Shown piece by piece: positions 33,753 through 41,974 of a stretch of DNA of 64,000 bases. Numbering within the stretch: position 1 is the stretch's first letter; each line of letters begins with the position of its first letter. The notes beneath the pieces were generated by a model. That model was given only the letters and a program-made list of their open reading frames with translations. It was not told where the DNA came from and did no database searches. A program made the translations under genes and the position numbers. This DNA comes from Anaerolineaceae bacterium (GTDB taxonomy: Bacteria; Chloroflexota; Anaerolineae; Promineifilales; Promineifilaceae). The stretch is taken from positions 62,001 to 126,000 of the forward strand of contig PABI01000060.1 of assembly GCA_002699125.1 (NCBI GenBank), in the 5' to 3' direction.

Positions 33753-33760
33753 GAACAGCA

Positions 33761-33791
33761 GGTGGGACGCACTTCGAAAGTGCATCCTACC
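33761..33791. repeat. Intergenic palindrome GGTGGGACGCACTTCG type
   Basis: GGTGGGACGCACTT pairs with AAAGTGCATCCTACC around a two-base centre. It lies between the fur-like gene and cbiM and could partly terminate the regulator transcript. Confidence 0.6.
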
Positions 33792-33814
33792 AATAACAAA
33801 AGGAGAATCAGGTT

Positions 33815-34756
33815 ATGCATTTATTTCTTCCGGCAGCGGTGCAGCTGCTGCATGTTCCCGATGGTTTTTTGAACATTCCGATCTCTGGTCTGTGCTGGGT
33901 AGTGACGCTGATTGTGCTTTATTTTGCGGTGAAGCAGGCGCAGCTGGATTTTGATGAGCGGCTGGTGCCGCTGGCAGGTATTATGGCTGCCTTTATTTTT
34001 GCCGGACAAATGCTTAACTTTCCAGTGGCGGGCGGTACGTCAGGTCATCTGGTGGGGGCCACGCTGGCGTTTGTGGTGCTGGGACCGTGGGTTGGCGTGC
34101 TGGCGATGACGGCCGTTATCAGTCTGCAAGCGCTCATTTTCCAGGATGGCGGTCTGGTGGTCATGGGCGCTAACATCTTGATTATGGGCATCGTGCCGGG
34201 ATTTGTGGGGTACGGTGTGTTCCAGATGGTGAAGAATCAATCGCGCGGGGTGAAGTTGGGGGTGACGGCCGTTGCTGCCTGGTTCTCCGTAATGATTGCT
34301 GCTTTGCTGACGGCCCTGCTGCTGGGCTTTAGCGGCACCACCGCTTTGGGCGTGGCCATTCCGGCGATGCTGGGCATCCACGCGCTTATTGGTATTGGCG
34401 AGGCGCTGATTACCGTGGCTGCCCTGAGCTTTATCATGCAAACTCGCCCGCAATTGTTGAGCGACTCTGCCCCGGCCGGTAGTGGTAAATGGGTTGTCGC
34501 CGGGATTATCCTGGCAGTGGTGGTGGTGTTTTTTGCCCCGCTGGCTTCTGGCTCGCCTGACGGCCTGGAGTGGGTGGCGGAGCAGACAGGCTTTTTGGAT
34601 ACGGCCGTAGACGCACCCTTCCAGATTTTGCCTGATTACATTATTCCCGCCTTGGGTGAGACAGGCGTATCCACCATTGTGGCCGGCATTATCGGCGCGC
34701 TGGTGGTAGCTGGCGTAACGTTTGGCCTGGGCCGCATTTTGCGCCGTCGAGCCTAA
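33815..34756 (+). CDS. cbiM: Cobalt/nickel ECF transporter S component CbiM/NikM with PDGLE domain
   Basis: A 313-residue polytopic protein. The core is CbiM-like (HVPDGFLNIPISG, GGTSGHLVGATLAFVVLGPW, metal-site histidines). The C-terminal part (~225-313) is a PDGLE domain (SPDGLEWVAEQTGF) that replaces the separate CbiN subunit. Oddity: CbiM proteins usually start at the metal-binding Met-His, but here HVPDGFL begins at residue 13 after MHLFLPAAVQLL. Either a short signal is cleaved or a non-standard CTG initiates at the internal MH-like point. AGGAG precedes the ATG. It is the first gene of cbiMQO. Confidence 0.93.
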   Translation: MHLFLPAAVQLLHVPDGFLNIPISGLCWVVTLIVLYFAVKQAQLDFDERLVPLAGIMAAFIFAGQMLNFPVAGGTSGHLVGATLAFVVLGPWVGVLAMTAVISLQALIFQDGGLVVMGANILIMGIVPGFVGYGVFQMVKNQSRGVKLGVTAVAAWFSVMIAALLTALLLGFSGTTALGVAIPAMLGIHALIGIGEALITVAALSFIMQTRPQLLSDSAPAGSGKWVVAGIILAVVVVFFAPLASGSPDGLEWVAEQTGFLDTAVDAPFQILPDYIIPALGETGVSTIVAGIIGALVVAGVTFGLGRILRRRA

Positions 34757-34759
34757 GCG

Positions 34760-35557
34760 ATGCACGTTAGCACCTTCGACAGATACCAGCAAGGCACCAG
34801 CCTTATTCACCGCCTTGATCCACGCGTCAAGGTGGTGCTGACGCTGTTGTTCATTGTTTCTAATGTCCTTTTGCCGGATGGGGCCTGGATTGCCTTTGCT
34901 GCTGCCTGGCTGGGTTTACTGGTTTCCAATCGGACAGCGCATTTTTCCTTTAGCTACTTATTTAAACGCTCTTTTATCGCCCTGCCGTTTGCTTTAGCGG
35001 CCGTTACCGTCATCTTTACCCAGCCTGGTGAACCGCTCACCAGCTGGATGTGGGGCAGCCGCACCATCACCATCAGCGATGCGGGCGTGATCCGCTTTGT
35101 GAGCATTGTGATTCGCAGCTGGCTGTCGGTGCAGGCGGCCATACTGCTCACGGCCACCACACAGTTCCCGGACATGATGCACGCGCTGCGCCATCTCAAG
35201 GTGCCCATGATTCTCATATCCATCATTAGTTTCATGTACCGCTACCTGTTTGTATTGGTCGATGAGGCGCTGCGGCTGCTGCGGGCGCGTGAGGCACGCA
35301 GCGCCCGTTTGGTGAACGATGGCAAGCATGGTGGTACGGTTTTTTGGCGGGCCAGGGTGACGGGCAGCATGGCCGGACAGCTGTTTGTGCGCAGCTTTGA
35401 GCGCAGTGAAAAAGTGTACAACGCGATGCTGGCCCGCGGTTATCGTGGCCAATTGCTAACGATGAATCCGCACATCATGAGTGGTCGTGACTGGCTGTTC
35501 TTGGGGCTGGGTTTGGTGCTGATTGTTGCTTTGCAGCTAATTGGGCACGTTTTGTAG
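34760..35557 (+). CDS. cbiQ: Cobalt/nickel ECF transporter T component CbiQ
   Basis: A 265-residue integral membrane component with five to six helices. The cytoplasmic coupling helices carry the family motifs (MHALRHLKVPMILISIISFMYRY and EARSAR). It links the S component to the ATPase. It starts three bases after cbiM and is followed by the ATPase gene after a palindromic gap. Confidence 0.94.
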   Translation: MHVSTFDRYQQGTSLIHRLDPRVKVVLTLLFIVSNVLLPDGAWIAFAAAWLGLLVSNRTAHFSFSYLFKRSFIALPFALAAVTVIFTQPGEPLTSWMWGSRTITISDAGVIRFVSIVIRSWLSVQAAILLTATTQFPDMMHALRHLKVPMILISIISFMYRYLFVLVDEALRLLRAREARSARLVNDGKHGGTVFWRARVTGSMAGQLFVRSFERSEKVYNAMLARGYRGQLLTMNPHIMSGRDWLFLGLGLVLIVALQLIGHVL

Positions 35558-35581
35558 GTCAATTTTTAAAAATTGACCTAC
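35554..35581. repeat. Perfect 28-bp palindrome between cbiQ and cbiO
   Basis: GTAGGTCAATTTTT is followed directly by its complement AAAAATTGACCTAC. The left arm starts within the cbiQ stop. It may be a processing or attenuation hairpin that adjusts cbiO expression, or a repeat of the same class as other gene-end palindromes here. Confidence 0.65.
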
Positions 35582-35592
35582 GAGGAGTTACC

Positions 35593-36375
35593 ATGCCGAT
35601 TGTTCATGGATTTGATGTCTTAAGCCAACGGCCGTCTGCCAATGGCCGGACGCAACCCACGCTGGAAGTTACCAACCTCAGCTTTGCCTACCCTGACGGT
35701 CACGAAGCGCTGCACGGCGTCTCCTTCTCGATTGGGGCAGGGGAAAAGGTGGCGCTGGTTGGTCCCAATGGGGCTGGCAAAAGCACGCTTATGCTCCATT
35801 TGAATGGTTTGCTGTCCGGGGATGGTACGCTGGCTGTGGCGGGATTGCCGGTGGCCAAAGAAAATTTGCCACTGATTCGCAGTAAGGTTGGCATGGTGTT
35901 CCAGAATCCGGATGACCAGCTTTTTTCGCCCACGGTGTTTGATGACGTCGCCTTTGGCCCGCTGCACATGGGTTATCCAGAGGTGGAAGTGCGGCAGCGG
36001 GTGGAGACGGCCCTGGGGCAGATAGGCATGGCCGGTTTTGGTGAGCGGCTGTCGCACCATTTGAGCATCGGCCAGAAGAAGCGCGTGGCGATTGCCACGG
36101 TTTTGTCGATGGACCCGGAAATTTTAGTGCTGGATGAACCATCGGCTGGCCTGGATCCGCGTGCGCGCCGCTCACTCATCGAGCTATTGCGCGAGCTGCC
36201 GCTGACGATGCTGGTGTCTACCCACGACATGCTGCTGGTGCAGGAGCTGTTCCCGCGCATGATTGTGATGGATGAGGGGCGCGTGGTGGCTGATGGGGAA
36301 ACGGCCGTTCTCCTCAGCGACAGTTCGTTTTTAGAAGCACATGGACTTGAGATGCCGGTAATCGGTGAACAGTAA
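35593..36375 (+). CDS. cbiO: Cobalt/nickel ECF transporter ATP-binding protein CbiO
   Basis: A 260-residue ABC ATPase: Walker A GPNGAGKST, Q-loop FQNPDDQLFSPTV (the DDQ-type loop typical of ECF A subunits), signature LSIGQKKRVAIATVL, Walker B ILVLDEPSAGLD, H-switch STHD. An ~20-residue N-terminal extension precedes the domain. With CbiM and CbiQ it completes a single-ATPase transporter. The ATG at 35593 has GAGGAG upstream. It ends facing prfC, with a shared hairpin between. Confidence 0.94.
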   Translation: MPIVHGFDVLSQRPSANGRTQPTLEVTNLSFAYPDGHEALHGVSFSIGAGEKVALVGPNGAGKSTLMLHLNGLLSGDGTLAVAGLPVAKENLPLIRSKVGMVFQNPDDQLFSPTVFDDVAFGPLHMGYPEVEVRQRVETALGQIGMAGFGERLSHHLSIGQKKRVAIATVLSMDPEILVLDEPSAGLDPRARRSLIELLRELPLTMLVSTHDMLLVQELFPRMIVMDEGRVVADGETAVLLSDSSFLEAHGLEMPVIGEQ

Positions 36376-36424
36376 TCAGTAATCGGTTTTTCACCGCTTA
36401 CCGATAACGGATTACCGATTACCG
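36371..36424. terminator. Convergent hairpin between cbiO and prfC
   Basis: The words GTAATCAGTAATCGGT and ACCGATAACGGATTACCGATTAC form a hairpin made of repeated AATCGGT/ACCGATT units. The site lies between two convergent stops, so it can terminate both. Confidence 0.6.
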
Positions 36425-36426
36425 TC

Positions 36427-38031
36427 CTACTGAATACTGAGAAAATGAATGTCCGGGTATTTCTCGCTGTAAAAACTCAGCTCATGGGGGGAGGAGAAGA
36501 GGGCCACCAGACGGCCGTCTAAGTCCTCGGTGCGCATCATGCCGTAGCGCCAGGGGAGCTGATCAATTTGCTCCTTGGGTCCTTCCACCCAGCGGGAAAG
36601 TTGGTGCGGCAGCGGTTCCAGCTTGGTTTGCACGTTGTACTCGTTTTCCAGCCGCGCCTGTACCACCTCAAACTGCAACACACCCACCACCGCCAAAATC
36701 GGATCACGCCGCGTGGCGTCGGTTTCGTACAGCACCTGCATCGCACCTTCGGATTCCAATTGGTGAATCCCTTTGAGAAACTGCTTTTGCTTGCCCACAT
36801 CCAGGTTGATGAGCCGGGCGTAATGCTCGGCGGCAAAGCGGGGGATGGGGTCAAAGCTGAAATCGCCCTCGCTGCTGATGGTGTCACCGATGCTGAATTC
36901 CCGGTTGCCGGGCAGGCCAATGATGTCGCCGGCATACGCTTCATCCACCACGGCGCGTTCATCGGCGAAGAAGGTGTAGGTGCGAGACAATTTGATGACC
37001 TTATCCGTCTTGGGATGTTTTACCTGCACGTTGCGCTCGAAACGGCCGCTGCAAATCCTTAAAAACGCCACGCTGTCCCGATGGCGTGGGTCCATGTTGG
37101 CTTGAATCTTAAAGACAAAGCCGGAAAAACCGGGCGAGACCGGATCAATCTTGCCCTCATCGCTGGGGTAGGCGCTGGGTGGCGGGGCCATTTTGATGAA
37201 GTCGTCCAGGAATAACTGCACGCCAAAGTTGGTTAAAGCACTGCCGAAGTAAACGGCCGTTTGCTCCCCGCTCAAAAACTTCTCATGATCATACTCAGCC
37301 AACTCATCTAGCAAGCCAATGTTCAGATGTAATTCTTCAAACTGGAAGTCGCTAATGCCTGCTTCGATGCGTGGGTCATCCAGTGTGGTGATGTATTCCG
37401 GCGAGATGGTCTGGTTGTGTGCTGTTCGATCATACAGATGCACGTCGTCTGACTTGCGATCGTACACGCCCATAAACGTATCGCCATCACCGATGGGCCA
37501 GTTCATGGGCACCGGCTGCATTTTGAGCACCGTTTCCACTTCGTCTAGCAGCCCCAGCGGGTCTTGCGCCGGACGATCCATCTTGTTGATAAAGGTGAAG
37601 ACCGGAATACCACGCCGGCGGCATACCTCGAACAGCTTCAGGGTTTGTTCCTCCACGCCTCTGGCGGCATCCAACACCATGACGGCACAGTCTGCGGCCG
37701 TTAGCGTGCGATAGGTATCTTCGGAGAAATCTTGATGGCCGGGTGTGTCCAGCAAGTTAACCACGTGCCCTTTGTAGGGAAATTGCAGCACGGTGGAGGT
37801 AATGGAAATGCCGCGCTCCTGCTCCATCTTCATCCAGTCGGACGTGGCCGAGCGCTGATTGCGCCGGGCGCGTACGCTGCCAGCCAGGTGGATGGCGTTG
37901 CCGTACAGCAGCAGCTTCTCCGTCAGCGTCGTCTTCCCGGCGTCGGGATGGGAAATAATAGCGAACGTGCGTCGGGCGTTGATCTGTTTTTTTAGCGTTT
38001 CTGGGTTAATTGTTGTTGTTTCTTGACTCAT
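36427..38031 (-). CDS. prfC: Peptide chain release factor 3
   Basis: A 534-residue translational GTPase of the RF3 family with G1 SHPDAGKTTLTEKLLL, G3 DTPGHQDFSEDTYR, G4 NKMDR, and RF3-specific domains II-III. Length and order match E. coli RF3 (529 aa). RF3 recycles RF1/RF2 after peptide release. The minus-strand leader (38032-38430) contains a short SD-led frame and several hairpins, consistent with attenuation. Confidence 0.96.
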   Translation of the reverse strand: MSQETTTINPETLKKQINARRTFAIISHPDAGKTTLTEKLLLYGNAIHLAGSVRARRNQRSATSDWMKMEQERGISITSTVLQFPYKGHVVNLLDTPGHQDFSEDTYRTLTAADCAVMVLDAARGVEEQTLKLFEVCRRRGIPVFTFINKMDRPAQDPLGLLDEVETVLKMQPVPMNWPIGDGDTFMGVYDRKSDDVHLYDRTAHNQTISPEYITTLDDPRIEAGISDFQFEELHLNIGLLDELAEYDHEKFLSGEQTAVYFGSALTNFGVQLFLDDFIKMAPPPSAYPSDEGKIDPVSPGFSGFVFKIQANMDPRHRDSVAFLRICSGRFERNVQVKHPKTDKVIKLSRTYTFFADERAVVDEAYAGDIIGLPGNREFSIGDTISSEGDFSFDPIPRFAAEHYARLINLDVGKQKQFLKGIHQLESEGAMQVLYETDATRRDPILAVVGVLQFEVVQARLENEYNVQTKLEPLPHQLSRWVEGPKEQIDQLPWRYGMMRTEDLDGRLVALFSSPHELSFYSEKYPDIHFLSIQ

Positions 38032-38043
38032 TTAAGTTCATTT

Positions 38044-38105
38044 TTGCCACAGAGTTTTAAGAGAGCATATTTAATCTCGATAATCTCTGTGCACTCTGTG
38101 GCTAA
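38044..38105. repeat. GCCACAGAG / CTCTGTGGC inverted repeat before prfC
   Basis: The arms TTGCCACAGAG and CTCTGTGGCTAA enclose ~40 bases that contain further ATCTC/GAGA words. It belongs to the CCGCAGAG/CCACAGAG group of intergenic repeats. It lies 13 bases upstream of the prfC start. Confidence 0.6.
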
Positions 38106-38120
38106 TTTTAACGGTGGCAT

Positions 38121-38156
38121 AAAAAACGGCCACAACAAGTTTGGGTTGTGACCGCG
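38121..38156 (-). terminator. Rho-independent terminator in the prfC leader
   Basis: Read on the minus strand: CGGTCACAAC, loop of eight bases, GTTGTGGCCG, then six T. It lies upstream of prfC, so on the same transcript it would act as an attenuator terminator. Confidence 0.6.
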
Positions 38157-38235
38157 CCGCTCTTTATTTTTGTTCACAGGTAATAAGTGCAAATAAGCAT
38201 ACCACAATCGAAAAATTTGGCATTTTTTGCTTGTT

Positions 38236-38292
38236 ATTTCCCCGGGAACTCCTCAATAGGTTGGTGTCCTTGGAGGCAGTTTCCGGGGAAAT
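38236..38292. promoter_or_regulatory. Long hairpin in the prfC leader
   Basis: The arms ATTTCCCCGGGAACTCC and GGCAGTTTCCGGGGAAAT enclose ~22 bases with CCTTGGAGG-like words. It lies between the short leader frame (38324-38368) and the terminator (38121-38156) and could be the alternative structure of an attenuator. Confidence 0.5.
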
Positions 38293-38323
38293 TACCCACA
38301 CTAAGATTGCTTTCATCTTTTGT

Positions 38324-38368
38324 TTACACCTTGTTAACAGTTTTTGAATAGGATAATGGCATAAACAT
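38324..38368 (-). CDS. Possible 14-residue leader peptide upstream of prfC
   Basis: A frame MFMPLSYSKTVNKV ends at TAA and is preceded by GGAGGAGG on the minus strand. The spacing is two bases to the first ATG and eight to the second, so the second Met may be used. Hairpins lie on both sides. There is no obvious run of a single amino acid as in classical attenuators; a release-factor-sensing stop codon is one possibility. Confidence 0.4.
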   Translation of the reverse strand: MFMPLSYSKTVNKV

Positions 38369-38388
38369 TTCCTCCTCCTTCAACTGAG

Positions 38389-38421
38389 CGGCTCCGCGAG
38401 AATTTCTTGCGGGGCCGTTTT
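38389..38421. terminator. GC-rich hairpin with T4 tail
   Basis: CGGCTCCGCGAGAA pairs with TTCTTGCGGGGCCG and is followed by TTTT on the plus strand. It may end a plus-strand transcript or form part of the prfC leader on the minus strand. Confidence 0.5.
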
Positions 38422-38461
38422 CAGTGTAATATGGATGCTGCAATTTATCTTGAGAGATTTT

Positions 38462-38611
38462 ATGGAGGCCACTCTTGTTATGGAAGCATTAGGAATTAAT
38501 GTGGGCTATTTAATTCTACAGGTTATCTGCTTTATCATCATTCCTATTCTCATAGTCGGTGGATTTGTTATTTATCTCGTGAGAAAGAATCAGTCTAAGG
38601 GGGGGCCATAA
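38462..38611 (+). CDS. Small membrane protein (49 aa, or 43 aa from second ATG)
   Basis: One hydrophobic helix (YLILQVICFIIIPILIVGGFVIYLV) is followed by a short basic, glycine-rich tail (RKNQSKGGP). GGAGG precedes the second ATG (38480) at 10 bases, so that start is favoured. A strong terminator follows the stop. The function is unknown; it resembles other single-helix small proteins such as that at 58213. Confidence 0.6.
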   Translation: MEATLVMEALGINVGYLILQVICFIIIPILIVGGFVIYLVRKNQSKGGP

Positions 38612-38622
38612 AACGACTGAAA

Positions 38623-38667
38623 GGGGAGTGCCATCTGAAAATTGGATTGGCACTCCCCCGATTTTTT
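38623..38667 (+). terminator. Rho-independent terminator after the small membrane protein
   Basis: GGGGAGTGCCA pairs with TGGCACTCCCC around a 16-base loop and is followed by a six-T run. It lies between convergent genes and also overlaps the stop of the VWA gene. Confidence 0.8.
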
Positions 38668-40372
38668 ATCGACTAACTGAAATCAAGTTTGCCAGTTCCC
38701 ACACAGCTTCATCATTCATTTGCGAAGCCAGGCGTTCGGCGCGGATGCGAAGGTCGCGCATGTCGAAGCCTTCGGCCCAGTAGCTGTGGCGCAGCAGCTC
38801 GGCGTATTGGCTGACGACGACGGCCAGCTGGTAATGCAGCGGAGCCTCGTCGAAGGAGCGCACCAAGTTTTCGGTAGTGAAGACGCCGTTGATTTCTTTT
38901 ACCACGCGAGTGTTTGGGTCTTGCCAGCGCAGGTTCACGGTAGCGATGCGGCCTTGCGCACCCGGCACCAACTGTACGGCGTAGATGGCAGCGGCCGTAT
39001 GTCCGGCACCAAATTCGGCCGCGTCGATGGTATCGTTGCGGAAATCCTCGTCGGCGATGGCCCTGTTTTCGTAGCCGATGAGCCGGTATTGCTGCACGAC
39101 ATTGCGGTCAAACTCCACCTGAATTTTGGCGTCCAAGCCAATCACTTGCAGGGTGGACATGATATTGTCTACAAACAAGTTTCTGGCTTCTTCCAAGGTA
39201 TCGATGTAGCCGTAGTTGCCGTCACCCTGGTCGGCCAGCTGCTCCATCATCACATCGTTGTAGTTGCCCAGGCCAAAACCGATGGTGGTGAGCTGGATAC
39301 CGGCATCAGCGTAGCCGCGAATTTGGGCGGCGATGCTGTCGGCGCTGGTGTTGCCCACGTTGGCCACGCCGTCGCTGGCCAGGATGACGCGGTTGATGCC
39401 GTCGAATTTGTAGGCGCGGTTGGCCATCTCGTAGCCCAGCAGCAGGCCGGCTTCTAGGTTGGTGGAGCCTTCGGTATCCAGCGCGTAGATGGCGTTAAGG
39501 ATGGTATTGCGGTCGGAGCCGTTGGTGGGGGGCAGGATGACGCGAGCGTCAGAGCCATAGACCACGATGGCAATTGTGTCGTCGGCGCGCATGCGGTTCA
39601 CCAGGATTTCCAACGATTCTTTTACCAAACCGAGTCGGTTTTCCTGGGCCATGGAGCCAGAAACGTCGATGACGAAGGTAAGGGCGGCAGACGGCCGTAC
39701 TTCCTCAGAACTTTCATATCCCTGCACGCCAATCCGCAAGAAGTAGGTGCCATCATTGTGGAACGGGCTGGGCGCGCCATCGGCGTAGACGGCGAAGTCG
39801 GTGTTGGGTGGAATCTGGTAGCCCTGGTCAAACGAGTTGACAAATTCTTCCACGCGAATGGCTTCAGGCGGCGGCTGGAGGCCATCTTGCAGGTAACGAC
39901 GGGCGATGCTGTACGAGCCGGTGTCTACGTCAAGCGAGAAGGTGGAAAGGTTGTCGACCTCAGTCAGGATGTAAGGATTGACACCATATTCTTCAAAAAA
40001 CATGGCAGATGGCTGGGACGGCCGTGTGGCTGTTGGTGCCGGAATGATAGATTCACCGGTGGTGGCTGGGGCCGTTGCCAGCGGGGCCGGCGGCGCTGCA
40101 AATTCAGCAGCGGCATCTAAACTTTCTTCTGCCTCAACTCCAAATTCTTGGACAACAGTTTCGGTTACAACGCGAGTAACTTCAACGACCTCACCCTCTG
40201 TGATGATGGTTTCTTGAGTGTAATCGTCTGCTTCTTCGCGCGAGGTTTCGTTGTTGCCCTCTACGGCGATTGGGTCTGATACGGATGCTGGTTCATCGGC
40301 TGTGCTACAGGCGACCAGCAGCAGTGCCGCAATGAGTAAGAACAAAATGGCGCGTTTCGTGTATTTTTTCAT
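38666..40372 (-). CDS. VWA-domain lipoprotein (YfbK-like)
   Basis: A 568-residue protein with a lipoprotein signal (LLLVACS). Its architecture matches the YfbK group: a von Willebrand N-terminal region (~130-205, TFSLDVDTGSYSIARRYL), a VWA domain with a MIDAS DVSGSMA (~230-410), and the DUF3520-type C-terminal domain (~410-565). The role is likely surface adhesion or metal-dependent binding. The promoter region is divergent to the glycoside hydrolase gene at 40571. The end shares a terminator with the small membrane protein gene. Confidence 0.93.
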   Translation of the reverse strand: MKKYTKRAILFLLIAALLLVACSTADEPASVSDPIAVEGNNETSREEADDYTQETIITEGEVVEVTRVVTETVVQEFGVEAEESLDAAAEFAAPPAPLATAPATTGESIIPAPTATRPSQPSAMFFEEYGVNPYILTEVDNLSTFSLDVDTGSYSIARRYLQDGLQPPPEAIRVEEFVNSFDQGYQIPPNTDFAVYADGAPSPFHNDGTYFLRIGVQGYESSEEVRPSAALTFVIDVSGSMAQENRLGLVKESLEILVNRMRADDTIAIVVYGSDARVILPPTNGSDRNTILNAIYALDTEGSTNLEAGLLLGYEMANRAYKFDGINRVILASDGVANVGNTSADSIAAQIRGYADAGIQLTTIGFGLGNYNDVMMEQLADQGDGNYGYIDTLEEARNLFVDNIMSTLQVIGLDAKIQVEFDRNVVQQYRLIGYENRAIADEDFRNDTIDAAEFGAGHTAAAIYAVQLVPGAQGRIATVNLRWQDPNTRVVKEINGVFTTENLVRSFDEAPLHYQLAVVVSQYAELLRHSYWAEGFDMRDLRIRAERLASQMNDEAVWELANLISVSR

Positions 40373-40570
40373 GATGGGTTCCTTATTTTTTACATTTTCC
40401 TTTTAACGAGAATCTGGTTTGATAAAAAATTGGCGTTCGGTGTATACACTTGGTTCTTTAACGACGGCCGTTCCCATTTTGTTCCCGATTTGTCACTGGA
40501 AAGTGAAAAGTGATAAGTGGGAAGTGAAAAGTGGTTGTGCTGCCTGGCTTCTGGTTTAGAATGGGCGGCT

Positions 40571-41860
40571 ATGATTCTTAAAAGACGTATTTTTCTTTTT
40601 GTTTGGATTGTTTTGGCATTGATCGGCTGTCGTGAGGGAATGGTTGTGGTTACGCCAACGGCCGTTCCCAGCCCAACTGCTTCCCCCACCGAAACGGCAT
40701 TATCTAACGCCACACCTCGGCTGGAACCCACACCAACGGAAACGACCGTACCTCTACCTACACTCACACCCACACCTTCCCATCCCGAATACACCGGCCC
40801 CACGCTCAATCAAGGCGATATTGGCGTGCAGATTTATCTGCATCGCGTCGATGTGCCTGCCCTTGTGGCACAGCTAAAGGAATTGGGTGTGGGTTGGGTG
40901 AAGGTACAGGTGTCGTGGAAGCTGTACCAGCCGTATCCCGATCAATTATCTGAAGAACGCTTTGCCGATTTAGATGCTCTGGTGGCCCAGGCGAATGCTA
41001 ATGGTATTCAGGTGATGTTGGGCGTGGCCAAAGCGCCGGAATGGAGCCGTCCCACGACTGAACTCGACGGTCCGCCAGGTGACTATGATCTTTTCCGTCA
41101 ATTTACGCAGCTGCTAGCGCAGCGCTATGCTGGGCAAGTCGCGGCATACGAGTTATGGAACGAGCCAAACTTGCAGCGTGAATGGAACGGTATGCCGCTG
41201 GATGCGGCGGCACTGGTTGCCTTGATTCGCGCCGGCGCTGTAGGGGTTCGCGCCGGCGATCCGGCGGCGTTGGTGATTAGCGGCGCGCCGGCGGTGACGG
41301 GGATTAATGATGGGGTTACGGCCGTTGATGATCGTGTCTACTTTCGCGGGATGTTGGCCGCAGGTGTGGCTGAAGTGGTCGATGACTTTGGCGTGCATCC
41401 GTACGGCTGGGCAAATCCACCAGATGCCACGTTTGCTAATCCGGATACGGCCCCTTCGGCAGGCTCAGGGCAGGCTGTTTCCAGCCACAACGACCATCCC
41501 AGCTTCTTCTTCCAGGACACGCTGCGCGATTATGGCGATTTGCTCACAGAATTTGGCGTTATAGAGAAGCAGCTCTGGGTAACAGAATTTGGTTGGGGCA
41601 GCTTTGAAACCTTTGCCCAGGCCCCGCCGGCGGGCGCTGAATTTATGAATGACGTCACGGAATGGCAGCAGGCGACGTACACGCAGCGCGCCTATGCGCT
41701 GGCTCACGATTGGCCCCAGGTTGGGCCGATGATGCTTTGGAATCTGAACTTTGCCCCGTGGCTGGGGGATGCGTTTAGCGAATCCGGCTACAGTTTGCTG
41801 CGGCCAGATGGCACGGCGCGCCCCGCCTTTTTTGCCCTGGCAGCATTGCCCAAGCAGTAA
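40571..41860 (+). CDS. Secreted glycoside hydrolase-like lipoprotein (clan A)
   Basis: A 429-residue protein with an N-terminal signal ending VLALIGC (lipobox) and a Thr/Pro-rich linker (~25-65). The (beta/alpha)8 domain (~75-425) has the acid/base Glu in YELWNEPNL and the nucleophile Glu in WVTEFGW, as in GH5/GH39-like clan A enzymes. The substrate family is not decided. The start is ATG 40571; the longer frame from 40517 lacks a signal. Eight codons (PSAGSGQA) come from an inserted TTCGGCAGGCTCAG element that splits an ACGGCCGT site. Confidence 0.85.
   Translation: MILKRRIFLFVWIVLALIGCREGMVVVTPTAVPSPTASPTETALSNATPRLEPTPTETTVPLPTLTPTPSHPEYTGPTLNQGDIGVQIYLHRVDVPALVAQLKELGVGWVKVQVSWKLYQPYPDQLSEERFADLDALVAQANANGIQVMLGVAKAPEWSRPTTELDGPPGDYDLFRQFTQLLAQRYAGQVAAYELWNEPNLQREWNGMPLDAAALVALIRAGAVGVRAGDPAALVISGAPAVTGINDGVTAVDDRVYFRGMLAAGVAEVVDDFGVHPYGWANPPDATFANPDTAPSAGSGQAVSSHNDHPSFFFQDTLRDYGDLLTEFGVIEKQLWVTEFGWGSFETFAQAPPAGAEFMNDVTEWQQATYTQRAYALAHDWPQVGPMMLWNLNFAPWLGDAFSESGYSLLRPDGTARPAFFALAALPKQ
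41453..41476. repeat. 24-base TTCGGCAGGCTCAG insertion inside an ACGGCCGT site
   Basis: Removing these 24 bases joins GGATACGGCC to GTTTCC and restores a perfect ATACGGCCGTTTCC. The insertion adds eight codons in frame to the glycoside hydrolase gene. Confidence 0.75.
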
Positions 41861-41862
41861 GA

Positions 41863-41969
41863 TTAACCGCGGAGAGCGTGGAGGACGCGGAGATTTTTCG
41901 GGTTTCAGATTTCAAGGGCAAGGGAGTGGTGCGTGAGCAACAGGTTAATCATGATTCACGCATCACGCA
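41863..41969. repeat. Two dispersed repeats behind the hydrolase gene
   Basis: 41863-41899 is an AACCGCGGAGAGCGTGGAGG-type copy of the CCGCAGAG family. 41929-41969 holds GTGCGTGAG paired with TTCACGCATCACGC, as in the CGTGAAACGTG family. Both lie between the convergent hydrolase and greA genes and may terminate them. Confidence 0.55.
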
Positions 41970-41974
41970 TTAGC

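Noticed and set aside
40390..40809. Minus-strand frame of 139 codons over the hydrolase start
   Set aside because: Val/Gly-rich frame is the antisense of the Thr/Pro linker of the lipoprotein; it crosses the promoter region.
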